From Phytomonospora sp040655735 (lineage in GTDB: Bacteria; Actinomycetota; Actinomycetes; Mycobacteriales; Micromonosporaceae), in NCBI RefSeq assembly GCF_040655735.1, contig NZ_JBFAKK010000011.1, positions 186,001-250,000 on the forward strand: a stretch of 64,000 bases of DNA. Reading direction: 5' to 3'. This document shows, one piece after another, positions 41,337 to 50,533 of the stretch. The notes under the pieces are model-generated. The model was not told where the DNA came from. It searched no databases and worked only from the letters and a program-made list of their open reading frames with translations. Both the position numbers and the translations under genes were made by a program. Positions within the stretch are counted from its first letter, which is position 1. The number at the start of each line of letters is the position of its first letter.

Positions 41337-41684
41337 TTACCCTTCAGGGTTCTCGGCCCGGCCCCCGAAGAACACCTGGGTCTCGGCGACCTGACCGCCG
41401 CGCACGGTCAGCACCTCGGCGTTGCGGAAGCGCCCGCCCTCGCGCAACTCGTACTCGTAGAGCACGAACACGTCGTCGCCCTCACCCGGCACGACCTGGA
41501 GGAGCACCTGCGTCAGGAAGCGGTCGGCGGTGGGGAAGCAGCGCTCGAAGTAGGCCGCCCGGTCGATGCGGTCGTCCTGCGGGCTGGTGAAGACGAAGTC
41601 CGGGGCGACCAGCGCCTCCGCGGCGGCCCGGTCCTGCGCCCGATACGCGGCGAACACCGCTCGTACGACCTCGATGGCGGTCAT
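41337..41684 (-). CDS. NTF2-like / SnoaL-like small protein
   Basis: 115 residues from the ATG at 41684 (GCAGGGAGGG just upstream). The pattern is a cone-shaped NTF2-like fold: TAIEVVRAVFAAYRAQDRAAAEALVAPDFVF, then strands with FVLYEYELREGGRFRNAEVLTVRGGQVAETQVFFG. These domains serve as isomerases, dehydratases or ligand-binding proteins. The active site is not predictable. The gene diverges from the metallo-beta-lactamase-fold gene. Confidence 0.85.
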   Translation of the reverse strand: MTAIEVVRAVFAAYRAQDRAAAEALVAPDFVFTSPQDDRIDRAAYFERCFPTADRFLTQVLLQVVPGEGDDVFVLYEYELREGGRFRNAEVLTVRGGQVAETQVFFGGRAENPEG

Positions 41685-41779
41685 GTCGCCCTCCCTGCCT
41701 CGCCGGATCGCCCCAGCCTCCCAGACAACCGGCCCGAAGGCACCCGGACGGCCCACATCCACCACCGCCCGCCGACGTG

Positions 41780-41785
41780 TACCGT
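41780..41785 (+). promoter_or_regulatory. -10 element of a probable leaderless promoter (MBL-fold gene)
   Basis: TACCGT, 6 bases before the ATG at 41792. Confidence 0.5.
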
Positions 41786-41791
41786 CGAGCG

Positions 41792-42730
41792 ATGGTGATC
41801 AACTTCGGCGGCGAGCCGCTCGCCCCGTCCCCGCTCGATGTGCACTGGATCCACGGCACCGCGCGGGGCTCCGGCCGCACCGACCCGCCGTTGCAGACCT
41901 ACGCCCACGACCCGTTCACCTACATCCTGCGGCAGAGCAAGGACGTGACCCACGAGGCGCCCTTCCTCTACCTGTTCTGCGGCAACGACCGCGCGCTGCT
42001 TCTCGACACCGGCGACGTCGCCGACCCCGCCGTGTGCCCGGTGCGCGGCGCCGTCGACGAGATCATCGACGCGCACCTGGCCGCCCACCCCCGCGAGGGC
42101 TACGAACTGATCGTCGCGCACACCCACGGCCACGGCGACCACGTGGCGGGCGATCCGCAGTTCGAGGGACGGCCGGCGACCACGATCGTCGGACGCGAGC
42201 CCGACAAGGTCGCCGACTTCTTCGGCTTCACCTCCTGGCCCGAGGAGGTCGTCGGCTACGACCTCGGCGGCCGGGTGCTGGAGATCGTCGGCATCCCCGG
42301 GCACCACCGCGCCTCGATCGCGGTGTTCGACCCGCACTCGGGCTTCCTCGTCACCGGCGACACCGTCTACCGGGGCCGCCTCTGCGTCGACGACTTCCCG
42401 GCCTTCACCGACAGCCTCGACCGGCTCGTCGACTTCGCCGCCACGCGCCCGGTCTCGCACGTGATGGGCTGTCATATCGAGATGACCCGCCGACCGGGCC
42501 GCGACTACCCGATCGGCTCCCCCTACCAGCCGCGCGAGCCGGAGCTGGAGATGCCGGTGGCCCATTTGACCGAGATCCGCGATGCCGCCCTCTCGGTCGC
42601 CGAGCTCCCGGGCGCCCACGTCTTCGACGACTTCGCGATCTTCAACGGGCTCGCCATGGACGAACGCCACCGCCAGGACCGGCGGCTCCAGTGGGAACGC
42701 ATCCGCCGAAACTTCGGCATGCGGCCATGA
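41792..42730 (+). CDS. Metallo-beta-lactamase-fold hydrolase
   Basis: 312 residues. The binuclear zinc motif HTHGHGDHVAG (about residues 110-120), the later His in GIPGHHRASIAVFD, and the bridging Asp in FLVTGDTVYRG are all present. No signal peptide. The long N-terminal strand region (WIHGTARGSGRTDPPLQTYAHDPFTYIL) matches MBL-fold proteins of unknown substrate. Possible activities include lactonase or thioester hydrolase; none can be chosen by eye. Confidence 0.9.
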   Translation: MVINFGGEPLAPSPLDVHWIHGTARGSGRTDPPLQTYAHDPFTYILRQSKDVTHEAPFLYLFCGNDRALLLDTGDVADPAVCPVRGAVDEIIDAHLAAHPREGYELIVAHTHGHGDHVAGDPQFEGRPATTIVGREPDKVADFFGFTSWPEEVVGYDLGGRVLEIVGIPGHHRASIAVFDPHSGFLVTGDTVYRGRLCVDDFPAFTDSLDRLVDFAATRPVSHVMGCHIEMTRRPGRDYPIGSPYQPREPELEMPVAHLTEIRDAALSVAELPGAHVFDDFAIFNGLAMDERHRQDRRLQWERIRRNFGMRP

Positions 42731-42737
42731 CCGTCCC

Positions 42738-43766
42738 CTAGAACCCGAAGGCCAGGCCCGGGTCGGGAGTGGGTCCGATCTGGACCGACTCGGGCAGTAC
42801 CGGCAGCGCGACACGCTCGATCACCTTGTTCACGATCACGTTGACCAGGACCAGTTCCAGCGTCGAGGCGTCGACCAGCGCGACCACCTCGTCGTCGTAC
42901 CAGCCGGCGAAGCCGTCACGCGTCGGCAGCGACCACTCCATGGTCCCGGTCTGGGCGTAGAAGACCGTCGAGGTCTTCATGAAGCCGTCGCAGTAGCCGT
43001 ACAGACCGTTGGGCGAGTAGCCCGCGACGTGCCCGGGGCCGCCCTCGATCTGCGCGAAGGCCTTGCCGTCGCCGTCGACGTACTGCGTACCGGACGGCCG
43101 GCCCGCCTTGGCCAGGGTCACCGCGTAGTTCTCGGAGTCGCCCGCCCAGGCCAGCGGCGCGGCCAGTTCGTAGTGGTCGAGCGGGATGGCCGTCGTGGTC
43201 CCCGTCGCCGGGTCGTGGCGGTGGGCCAGGGAGCGGTCGATCTCGGTGACCAGCAGCGCGCTCCCGTCGGGGGCCCAGACCGCGCCGTCGGCGGGCGGGA
43301 CGTCCAGCCACGACAGCGCGCTCTCGCCGTCTCGCAGCAGTGCCTCGCGCGTGGCCACCCCGACCTTCCCGTCCTTCATCGCCGCCGACCACACCAGGTC
43401 GGCCGAGTAGACGATCCGCAGCGCGAAACCCCGGTAGGCCCCGGTTCGAGGGTCGAACACGAAGGAGTTCCCGGCCACGGTGTAGACCTGGATCATCATC
43501 GGCCCGCCACCGGGCGCCGACAGCCCCGGAACGTCCAGATCGGACCCTTGCCCTGCCGGCGGCGCGCCCTGCCGGGGCTGGTCCACCCACGCCAGCGGCA
43601 GCGCCACCAGCAGAACCAGCACCAGCACGGCGATCCCGGCGCCCATCGCCCGGCGCCGCCGGCCGAGCCGGTCCAGCACCGTGTCGGCGAGGTCGGCCGG
43701 CGGTTCGGGGACAGGGGTCTCGGGCAGCGCGCGCAACTCGTCGCGGACCCGCTCGTGCTCGGTCAT
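42738..43766 (-). CDS. Membrane-anchored propeller-like protein coupled to SigE-type sigma factor
   Basis: 342 residues from the ATG at 43766 (ATGA overlap with the sigma gene). An N-terminal cytoplasmic tail with an anti-sigma-like short helix (RVRDELRALPETPVPEPPADLADTVLDRL) precedes one TM helix (AMGAGIAVLVLVLLVALPLAWV). The extracellular part shows repeated beta blades (GAVWAPDGSALLVTEIDRS, GHVAGYSPNGLYGYCDG) like a WD40/propeller. It probably regulates or senses for the sigma factor, as in many SigE-family pairs. I recognise no exact family. Confidence 0.75.
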   Translation of the reverse strand: MTEHERVRDELRALPETPVPEPPADLADTVLDRLGRRRRAMGAGIAVLVLVLLVALPLAWVDQPRQGAPPAGQGSDLDVPGLSAPGGGPMMIQVYTVAGNSFVFDPRTGAYRGFALRIVYSADLVWSAAMKDGKVGVATREALLRDGESALSWLDVPPADGAVWAPDGSALLVTEIDRSLAHRHDPATGTTTAIPLDHYELAAPLAWAGDSENYAVTLAKAGRPSGTQYVDGDGKAFAQIEGGPGHVAGYSPNGLYGYCDGFMKTSTVFYAQTGTMEWSLPTRDGFAGWYDDEVVALVDASTLELVLVNVIVNKVIERVALPVLPESVQIGPTPDPGLAFGF

Positions 43767-44269
43767 CCGTCCTCCGTCAAGACGAGCTCGCCGTGGCGCG
43801 TCCGCAGTTTCGCCAGGGCCTTGGCGGCCTGGCTGCGGACGGTGCCGATGGAAACACCGAGGATCCGGGCCACGTCGCTCTCCGGCCGGTCCTCGTAGTA
43901 ACGCAGCAGGACCACGGCCCGCTGGCGCGGCGGCAGCTGCCGCAGGGCGGTCATGAGGTCGTCGCGGATCACCCACGCCGAGACCGGATCGTGGCCGTGG
44001 TCGGGGATGTGGCCGGTGGACACCTCCAGCCGGTTGCGGCGCACCCGCCACCAGTTGATCTGGTGGCGGAACATCGCCTTGCGCACGTAGCCCATCGGCT
44101 GGTCCCAGGAGCGGATCCGCGACCAGCGCCGCGCGCACGACAGCAGCGCCGTCTGCAGCAGATCCTGCGCGCGGTGGGCGTCCCCGGTCAGGTAGTACGC
44201 CGTGCGCAGCAGGTCGGCCGAGCGCGCGGTCACGAACTCGCGGAACTCGCGTTCGTGCTCGGGTCTCAT
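43763..44269 (-). CDS. SigE-family RNA polymerase sigma factor
   Basis: 168 residues. Region 2: EFVTARSADLLRTAYYLTGDAHRAQDLLQTALLSCARRW. Region 4: LPPRQRAVVLLRYYEDRPESDVARILGVSIGTVRSQAAKALAKLR. The lengths and the FVTARSADLLRTAYYLTGD motif are those of the actinobacterial SigE-like ECF subfamily. Translationally coupled to the downstream membrane protein, which likely controls its activity. The signal is unknown. Confidence 0.92.
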   Translation of the reverse strand: MRPEHEREFREFVTARSADLLRTAYYLTGDAHRAQDLLQTALLSCARRWSRIRSWDQPMGYVRKAMFRHQINWWRVRRNRLEVSTGHIPDHGHDPVSAWVIRDDLMTALRQLPPRQRAVVLLRYYEDRPESDVARILGVSIGTVRSQAAKALAKLRTRHGELVLTEDG

Positions 44270-44282
44270 TCGGCCTCCTGGA

Positions 44283-44309
44283 CGGGCCGGGGGAAGATAC
44301 CCCGGCCCG
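44283..44309 (-). terminator. Hairpin terminator after the subtilase gene
   Basis: Perfect 10-bp stem CGGGCCGGGG / CCCCGGCCCG with a 7-base loop, between the subtilase stop and the sigma gene start. Confidence 0.75.
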
Positions 44310-44318
44310 CCGCCTGGA

Positions 44319-47300
44319 TCAGCGCACCCCGTAGGCGCGGATGACGGTGTGCTCTGCGGTGTCGCCCTCGGTGTCGGTCGCCTTGACGCGCAAGGAGACG
44401 AAGCCCGGACCGTCGGGGCTCGCGATCGAGACCGCCATCCCGTCGACCGGCGCCGGCGCCCAGGTGCCGCCGTCGTCGAAGGACACCTCGACGCTCAGCG
44501 AGGCGAGGCCGACGTCGGTCTGGTGCTGCACCGAGATCGGCACCCGCACAAGGGATCCGGCCCGCGCGTAGTTGTACACGTCGAGGCCCTCGGGCGCGAA
44601 CTTGACCATGGTCAGCGGCAGCGGTTCGGGAGCGTCCGACGGCAGGTCGTTGTGCCCCGAGCGGAAGGTCCACGCCGCCGAGACGTGTGTCGAGAACGGT
44701 GAATCGCTGCGCACCGCCTCCGCCTCCAGCCGGTAGGCGGACTCGGTGGCCGGCACCGCGAAGATCCCGAAGCCCTCGCGGAACAAGAACTCCTTGACGA
44801 GCACGCCCTCGCGGTAGAGCGCCGTGCGCGAGGAGTCCAGATAGGTGTAGCCGTGCGAGTCGGGGGTGCTGTCACTGGTCAGCGAGATGGCCAGAGCGGT
44901 GATGGTGTCGCCGTTGCGGGACAGCATCGGCTCGTCGGTGTAGCGCAGCCCCGGACCACTGACGGCCGCGTTGACCGTCTGCTCGTAGACGCCGCCGGCG
45001 ACGTGCGCGTAGGGACCGGTGCGGATCAGGTGCTCGGTCGTGGCCACGTCGTCGGCGTCGACGGTGACCTGCTGAAACTCGCTGTGCCAGGTCAGTCCGT
45101 CCTCGATGTTGTGATACTCCGTGCGCGTGGTGGGCAGCTTCGCGATCCGCAGCCAGATCCCGCCGTGCCAGCCGTCCTGGTCGAGCGGGATCCAGCCTTT
45201 GTAGCCCGACTTGCCCTCGCCCTGCGAACGGTAGGTGACCTCGGTGCGCGCCAGCCGGTCCAGAGCGATGTCGCGGACCACGCCGGTCGGCATCGAGCCG
45301 TAGAAGTACCAGGCCAGGTGGTAGGCCACCGGGCTGGCGTAGGTGGTGCCGTCGGCGCCGCGCACCGCCCACGTCCCCGAGACCAGGGCCCGCAGGTCCT
45401 CGCGGCCGACCGGTTCGCCGACGGTCGCGGTGTACAGGTTCTCCAGGTTCGAGCCGAACACGATCGAGTCGAAGGAACCGGTGGGCCACAGGCGCTGGTA
45501 GCCGACCGTCGCGCGGGCCACCGACACCGAGGGGTCGGGGACGGTGACGGTCACCGGCTTCGCGACGGCGGCGTCGAAGGTGAGCGAGGTGTCGGCGGAC
45601 AGGTCGAGGAGCGGGCGGTTGAGCCGTGAGGAGACACCGCCGTCCTCGTTGATCACCGCGTCGAGGTGGTAGCGGCCTTTCGGGAGCCGCAGCGTGAGCG
45701 TGCCGTCGGGGTCGTGGTCGGAGTGGTACTCGGACCGGTCGAGGTCGACGACGCCGAGCAGGTAGTCGGCGGCGGCCGAGCCGTCGCGGTCGCGCAGGGA
45801 AATGGTCAGGTCGTAGCTCTCGGTCTCCTTGTCGACGGCCACGGGCGTGGTGACCGTGATGCCGCGCGCGGTCGCGGTCACACGGCCGGAGTAGAGGCCG
45901 TCGGCGCCCCCGCGGGTCGTGTCGACGGTGAGCTTCACCTTCGCGGTCCCCTTGCCCGGGACGATGACGAAGGAGCGGTCCAGCGTGAACATTCCGGCGG
46001 GCGCGGCCCCGTCGGGCCCGGAGCCGGTGACGGCCAGGCTCAGCAGGATCGGCGACTTCTCGGCGTTGCGGTAGGTGAGGGTGCGCGTGACGGGCGCGTC
46101 GTCGGTGTGCGGCCATTTCGCCGGCCCCGCCGACACCGACGGGGGAGTGACCGTGACCCGCTGCTCGACGGCCGCGGCCACGTCGACGAGACCGGCGCCC
46201 TGGTCGTAGGCGCTGACGGCCTCGGCGGGACTCGCCGAGCCCATCAGAGCGGCCTTGAGACGCGGCCCGGACCAGCCGGGGTGGCGCTGCTTGAGGATCG
46301 CCGCGGCGGCCGCGACGTGCGGAGTCGCCATGGACGTGCCGTCCATGGAGACGTAGCCCTCGCCGGCGGGTTCGCCGACCTGGCCGCCGGCGGCTGCGGC
46401 GGCGACGATGCCGACGCCGGGCGCGGTGATGTCGGGCTTGAGTCCCGCGTCGCCGACGCGGGGACCGCGGCTGGAGAACTCGGCGAGCACACCGCTCTTG
46501 TCGACCGCGCCGACGGTCAGGGCCTGCTCGGCGCTGCCGGGGGAGTCGACCGGGGCCGAGATGCCGCTGTTGCCGGAGGCGACCACGAACAGGGTTCCGT
46601 ACTGCTCGCTGAGTTCGGCGACGGCTTGTTCGAGCGGGTCGACGCCGGGCGTGTCCGGTCCGCCGAGGCTCATGTTGACCACGTCGGCGCCCGACCGCGC
46701 GGCCCACTCCATCCCGGCGAGGATCGCCGAGTCGGGGCAGGAGCTGTCGGGGCAGACCTTGCCGACCAGCAGTTCGGCGCCGGGCGCGGCGCCCTTGTAG
46801 CGACCCTGCGAGGCGGCGCCGCTGCCGGCGATGATCGAGGCGACGTGCGTGCCGTGGCCGACGGTGTCGGTGGTGCCGTCCGGGCCGCCGGTGAAGTCGC
46901 GCGCTTCGATGACGCGGCCGGCGAGGTCGGGATGCGTGGCGTCCACACCGGTGTCGAGGACGGCGACGGTCACGCCTTCGCCGTCGTAACCGGCCTCCCA
47001 TGCCTGGGGCGCCTTGATCTGCGGCACCGACTCGGCCAGCGAGACCCGCCGCGTCCCGTCGAGCCACAGCTGGGCGACATCGCCGTCGGTGACCTGGTGC
47101 CACAGGACCGGGTCGGCCTTGGTGTGCGCGACCGCCGACATGCCCAGGCCCGGCATCCGCGCGGTGACACCCGCGACGGACCCGCCGCGCACGATCAGCG
47201 GCACCGCGCCGGTGGCCTCGTCGCCGTGACCGGCGGCGATCAACGCGGCCACGTCGAAGAGCCTGTCGTCGACCCTGCCCTCGGCGAGCGGCCGCAACGC

Positions 47301-47591
47301 GTCGGCGGGCAGGACGTAGAGGTGCCCGCCGTGCCGCCGGACCTCGAAGGCGATGCCCTCGCGGCCGCGCGCGGGCTCGATGTCGGGCTGCAACTGCTCA
47401 CCGACTCGGCGGAGGGTCACCCGGTCGCCGGTGACGAGCGTGACGCGGCCGGTCCCGGCGACCGGATCGGTACGGCCCTCGCTCGCGGCGGCGGCGCCAG
47501 AGGGCTCGACGGTGGTCACCACGCTCGCGACGACGGCCAAGGCCGCCGTGGCGGCGAGCAGGCGAGTGAACGGCAGGGGTCTCGTGCGCAC
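44319..47591 (-). CDS. Large secreted S8 subtilisin-like serine protease
   Basis: 1090 residues, GTG start with AGGAGACAAG upstream. Signal peptide (LLAATAALAVVASVVTT), then a propeptide of about 150 residues (VTLVTGDRVTLRRVG ...). Peptidase S8 catalytic triad: VAVLDTGVD (Asp, about 211), GHGTHVASIIAG (His, about 245) and GTSMATPHVAA (Ser, about 420). The remaining 600 residues are beta-rich Ig-like and jelly-roll domains. Large streptomycete-type subtilases have this form and degrade extracellular protein. The substrate range is unknown. Flanked by terminators, so a single-gene unit. Confidence 0.93.
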   Translation of the reverse strand: MRTRPLPFTRLLAATAALAVVASVVTTVEPSGAAAASEGRTDPVAGTGRVTLVTGDRVTLRRVGEQLQPDIEPARGREGIAFEVRRHGGHLYVLPADALRPLAEGRVDDRLFDVAALIAAGHGDEATGAVPLIVRGGSVAGVTARMPGLGMSAVAHTKADPVLWHQVTDGDVAQLWLDGTRRVSLAESVPQIKAPQAWEAGYDGEGVTVAVLDTGVDATHPDLAGRVIEARDFTGGPDGTTDTVGHGTHVASIIAGSGAASQGRYKGAAPGAELLVGKVCPDSSCPDSAILAGMEWAARSGADVVNMSLGGPDTPGVDPLEQAVAELSEQYGTLFVVASGNSGISAPVDSPGSAEQALTVGAVDKSGVLAEFSSRGPRVGDAGLKPDITAPGVGIVAAAAAGGQVGEPAGEGYVSMDGTSMATPHVAAAAAILKQRHPGWSGPRLKAALMGSASPAEAVSAYDQGAGLVDVAAAVEQRVTVTPPSVSAGPAKWPHTDDAPVTRTLTYRNAEKSPILLSLAVTGSGPDGAAPAGMFTLDRSFVIVPGKGTAKVKLTVDTTRGGADGLYSGRVTATARGITVTTPVAVDKETESYDLTISLRDRDGSAAADYLLGVVDLDRSEYHSDHDPDGTLTLRLPKGRYHLDAVINEDGGVSSRLNRPLLDLSADTSLTFDAAVAKPVTVTVPDPSVSVARATVGYQRLWPTGSFDSIVFGSNLENLYTATVGEPVGREDLRALVSGTWAVRGADGTTYASPVAYHLAWYFYGSMPTGVVRDIALDRLARTEVTYRSQGEGKSGYKGWIPLDQDGWHGGIWLRIAKLPTTRTEYHNIEDGLTWHSEFQQVTVDADDVATTEHLIRTGPYAHVAGGVYEQTVNAAVSGPGLRYTDEPMLSRNGDTITALAISLTSDSTPDSHGYTYLDSSRTALYREGVLVKEFLFREGFGIFAVPATESAYRLEAEAVRSDSPFSTHVSAAWTFRSGHNDLPSDAPEPLPLTMVKFAPEGLDVYNYARAGSLVRVPISVQHQTDVGLASLSVEVSFDDGGTWAPAPVDGMAVSIASPDGPGFVSLRVKATDTEGDTAEHTVIRAYGVR

Positions 47592-47706
47592 CTTGTCTCC
47601 TGACTGCGACTGTGGCGCGCCAAGGGGGAGCGCGCCGCAGTCGCAGACAGTTCGAGGTGTGCCGATCTATGCCCGGCTTCGCGAGAAAGTTCGCGGGGCC
47701 TTGCGA

Positions 47707-47751
47707 AGGGGGCGGCCGGGGCGGACGACCGTCCACAAGCGACCGCCCCCT
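47707..47751 (-). terminator. Weak hairpin downstream of the cellulase gene
   Basis: AGGGGGCGG pairs with CCGCCCCCT around an inner GGACGACCGTCC hairpin; it may back up the next terminator. Confidence 0.45.
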
Positions 47752-47768
47752 GCCTCGCCCGCCCCCGG

Positions 47769-47807
47769 GAGCCGCCGGCCCGAAGCCCGACAACGGGCCG
47801 GCGGCTC
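47769..47807 (-). terminator. Hairpin terminator of the cellulase gene
   Basis: Perfect 13-bp stem GAGCCGCCGGCCC / GGGCCGGCGGCTC starting just beyond the stop. Confidence 0.85.
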
Positions 47808-47812
47808 CTCGG

Positions 47813-49891
47813 CTATGCGGTCGAACCCGTCACCGAGCCACCCGACTCGGTCACGTAGTACGTCACGGTCCTCCCACTCCAGAAATGGAAGGTCAGCGTG
47901 ACCCGTTGCCCGTCGTTGACCTCGGCGAAGAACGCCGGCGTCAACTTGATCGAACCGGCCGCGTAATCCGGCTCGAATGCCCGGGCGAACTCCTTGAACG
48001 GGGTCCAGTTGTGTGGCCCGGCACTGCTTCCGTCGGCGTACTTCGCCTCCATCGTCGCCAGCTGGTCCCCGCGGAACTGCGTCGGCACGGCGAAGGCGCT
48101 CGCCGCCCCGATCGCGTTGGCCACGGTGGGAGCGTCGAAGGAGACCAGACTGATCCGCCACGGCGCGCCCTGCGAGAAGTCGGCGTGCAGGGACGCCCGC
48201 ACACCGTATGCGGGGTTGGCGCCCAGCAGCCGCGTGAGCGTCGCCGCCTTGATGGTGAGCTGACTGCCCGAGACCGTGTAGTCGGTCCCCGCGACCAGCG
48301 CGGTGGTCCCGTGCCGCAGGCGCTGGAACGCGGTGCCGTTGAGGTTCAGTGTCACCACCGCGTCGGTGACGGCACTGGCCCTGGCGACGAACACCTGGTC
48401 GGTCGAGGCGGTGCCCGACCGTGTCGTCCAGCTCGCCTTGAGCAGCGCGAACAGCTCCGGATCGCTCCACTGGAAGGAGGTCCGGCCGAAGTGCTGGCCG
48501 TTGTCCCACAGCTGGAGCGTCAGGTTCTTCTGGCGTGCGTACTGTCCGGCGAACTCGAAGAACTTGAGCTTCTCGCCCTGCTCGATCGTGCCGGTGTGCG
48601 CGTCGAAGCCGAGCAGTCCGTACTCGCCGATCAGGACGGGGATGCCCTGCGAGACGAACTCGGCGTGCACCCGGTCGAAGGTGGCGACGATGTCCTGCTG
48701 GACCTCGGCGTTGAAGCGGGTGAAGCCGGCGACGTTCACGCTGAAGGGCCAGAACCCGTAGTAGTGCACGGTCGCGGCGATGTTGGGGTCGTCGAGCGCG
48801 GCGATCGTGGCGCTGAGCGCGTCGAGCCGGCCCTGGTCGGCGTTGGTGTGCAGCGTCGGCAGAATCAGCACCCGGTCGGCGTTGTTGCCGCCGGTGCCGC
48901 GCACGATCTCGTGGAACGAGGTGTTGAGCTCGTCGAGGAGGCCGTAGGCGGTGGTGTCGTCGACGTTGTTGAACTGCGGTTCGTTGACGCTCTCGAAGAG
49001 CAGCTTCGGTGAGGAGTCGCGGAACTTCGCCGCCAGTGCCGTCCAGATCGCGTCGTAGCGCGCCATGACCTCGGCGTGCTTCGCCTGCATGTCGGCGATC
49101 CAGATCCACGAGTCGTGGTGGATGTTGACCACGACGTACAGATCGGCGGCCAGCGCCCAGCCGACGACCTCGGCCACCCGGTTCAGATAGGCCGTCTCGA
49201 CGGCGTACCCGGGCCCGGCGCCCTGGTGGTCGTCCCAGGTGACCGGCACGCGGATGCTCTTGTAGCCCTGCGCGCGGATGTTCTGGATCAGTGACTGCGT
49301 GACGCGCGGGTTTCCCCACGCCGTCTCGTCGGCGCCGACCGAGTCGAGCGAGTTGCCGAGGTTCCAGCCCGGCTGCATCGCCGCGACCGTCTCCATGGGA
49401 TCGACGTCACCGCCGGGCGGCGGAGTCGTCGTCGGCGGGGTGGTCGGCCCGCCGACGCCTCCGTCGCACAGGACGCCGTTGAGGGTGAACGAGGCCGGTG
49501 CGGTGTTGGCGCCCGTCCAGGATCCGTTGAAGCCGAAGGAGACCGAGGCGTTGGTGCCGATGGAGGCGTTGTAGCCGACGTTGGCGGCCGTCGCCTGGTT
49601 TCCCGAGGAGGTCACGACGGCGCTCCACGCCTGCGCGACCCGCTGGCCGGACGGGAAGGTCCAGGCCAGCGACCAGCCGTTGATGGGCGAGCCGAGGTTC
49701 GTCACGTTCACGCCGGCGGTGAATCCGCCGGGCCACTGGTTCTGGACGGTGTAGTCCACGTCGCATCCCTCGGCCGCGTAAGCCGCGGTCGGTACCAGGA
49801 TGCCGAGTCCCGCTAATAAGGTCGCGACCGCCGTGGTGGCCAGTGCGATCCATCTTCTTGTCAGTCGCTTGTCGCGTTCAACGCCTTCCAC
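47813..49891 (-). CDS. Secreted cellulase: CBM2 - GH5 - X2 - CBM46
   Basis: 692 residues from the GTG at 49891 (AAGGAG 4 bases upstream). Domains in order: signal peptide (WIALATTAVATLLAGLGILVPTAAYA), CBM2 cellulose-binding module (about 40-140; NQWPGGFTAGVNVTNLG, GWSLAWTF, SFGFNGSW), Thr/Pro linker, GH5 catalytic domain (about 165-475; WNLGNSLD, acid/base Glu in SVNEPQ about 303, nucleophile Glu in IGEYG about 420), an Ig-like X2 module, and a C-terminal CBM46 (NWTPFKEFARAF ... HFWSGRTVTYYVT). The GH5-X2-CBM46 layout is known for xyloglucan-active endoglucanases of subfamily 4. It degrades plant beta-glucans outside the cell. Confidence 0.93.
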   Translation of the reverse strand: MEGVERDKRLTRRWIALATTAVATLLAGLGILVPTAAYAAEGCDVDYTVQNQWPGGFTAGVNVTNLGSPINGWSLAWTFPSGQRVAQAWSAVVTSSGNQATAANVGYNASIGTNASVSFGFNGSWTGANTAPASFTLNGVLCDGGVGGPTTPPTTTPPPGGDVDPMETVAAMQPGWNLGNSLDSVGADETAWGNPRVTQSLIQNIRAQGYKSIRVPVTWDDHQGAGPGYAVETAYLNRVAEVVGWALAADLYVVVNIHHDSWIWIADMQAKHAEVMARYDAIWTALAAKFRDSSPKLLFESVNEPQFNNVDDTTAYGLLDELNTSFHEIVRGTGGNNADRVLILPTLHTNADQGRLDALSATIAALDDPNIAATVHYYGFWPFSVNVAGFTRFNAEVQQDIVATFDRVHAEFVSQGIPVLIGEYGLLGFDAHTGTIEQGEKLKFFEFAGQYARQKNLTLQLWDNGQHFGRTSFQWSDPELFALLKASWTTRSGTASTDQVFVARASAVTDAVVTLNLNGTAFQRLRHGTTALVAGTDYTVSGSQLTIKAATLTRLLGANPAYGVRASLHADFSQGAPWRISLVSFDAPTVANAIGAASAFAVPTQFRGDQLATMEAKYADGSSAGPHNWTPFKEFARAFEPDYAAGSIKLTPAFFAEVNDGQRVTLTFHFWSGRTVTYYVTESGGSVTGSTA

Positions 49892-49960
49892 GGCGCTCCT
49901 TAGGGTCGCGTGCAACGTCAGGGGGCGAGCCGGCCGAGGATCCATCGACGGTGTGCAGCC

Positions 49961-49990
49961 AGATTAAGTTGGCAAGCCAAACTTTGTCAA
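49961..49990 (-). promoter_or_regulatory. Cellulase promoter TTGACA-N18-TAATCT with TTGGC-AA-GCCAA operator in the spacer
   Basis: -35 at 49985-49990 and -10 at 49961-49966 on the minus strand, leaving a leader of about 60 bases. The spacer contains a perfect inverted repeat (49969-49980), placed so that a bound repressor would block polymerase. It does not look like the classic TGGGAGCGCTCCCA CebR box. Confidence 0.7.
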
Positions 49991-50138
49991 TCCACGTCAG
50001 TGGGGATCAAGGCCCGCTACGACGTCACTCGGGAGAGCCGGGCAGCCCGTCTCGGTGCGCGATTGCGGGGGCCCGGCCGCGTCCGGCGACGCCGAGCTCC
50101 CGCTCCACCGGTCCGGCCCCGTTTCGCCGGACATGAGA

Positions 50139-50169
50139 AAGGGAGCGCCCGCGACGCGGACGCTCCCTT
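50139..50169 (-). terminator. Hairpin terminator of the DUF4236 gene
   Basis: AAGGGAGCG / CGCTCCCTT and CCGC / GCGG stems separated by one mismatch, with loop GAC. Confidence 0.75.
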
Positions 50170-50188
50170 CAAGCTGTTGGGGTGGGGG

Positions 50189-50362
50189 TCAGTTCTTGTC
50201 CTGCTTCCAGGACAGCGGGCCGGGCAGGTCCACCCGGTGGCGGCGGGCCTTGGAGTTCCAGGACCAGCGGCCGATCTTGATACTCCACGACGAGAAGCCG
50301 TTCTCGGTGAAGTTGAGGATCAGCGGCCCGAACTTCTTACGCTTGCGGAACATGAGTCCCAT
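50189..50362 (-). CDS. Small DUF4236-like protein
   Basis: 57 residues from the ATG at 50362; an in-frame ATG at 50392 would add 10. The sequence MGLMFRKRKKFGPLILNFTENGF followed by IGRWSWNS fits the DUF4236 pattern (basic FRK-x-FGP start and a short beta hairpin). It is highly basic and aromatic. The function of DUF4236 is unknown. Isolated gene with a downstream hairpin. Confidence 0.65.
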   Translation of the reverse strand: MGLMFRKRKKFGPLILNFTENGFSSWSIKIGRWSWNSKARRHRVDLPGPLSWKQDKN

Positions 50363-50533
50363 GGGGCTGTGGTCCTTCCTCATGTCGGTCACTCAGGGGG
50401 TGTCAGGTTGATGCCCGAACACCCGGAGGCCCAAACACTCCCAGGTCAAACGCCCCAAAGTAGACCGTCCGCAGTGGAGCGAAGTGCGCTCGTTCGCCCA
50501 CTTCCGTCACCGCCGCCTGATTGACTTCCGGAC

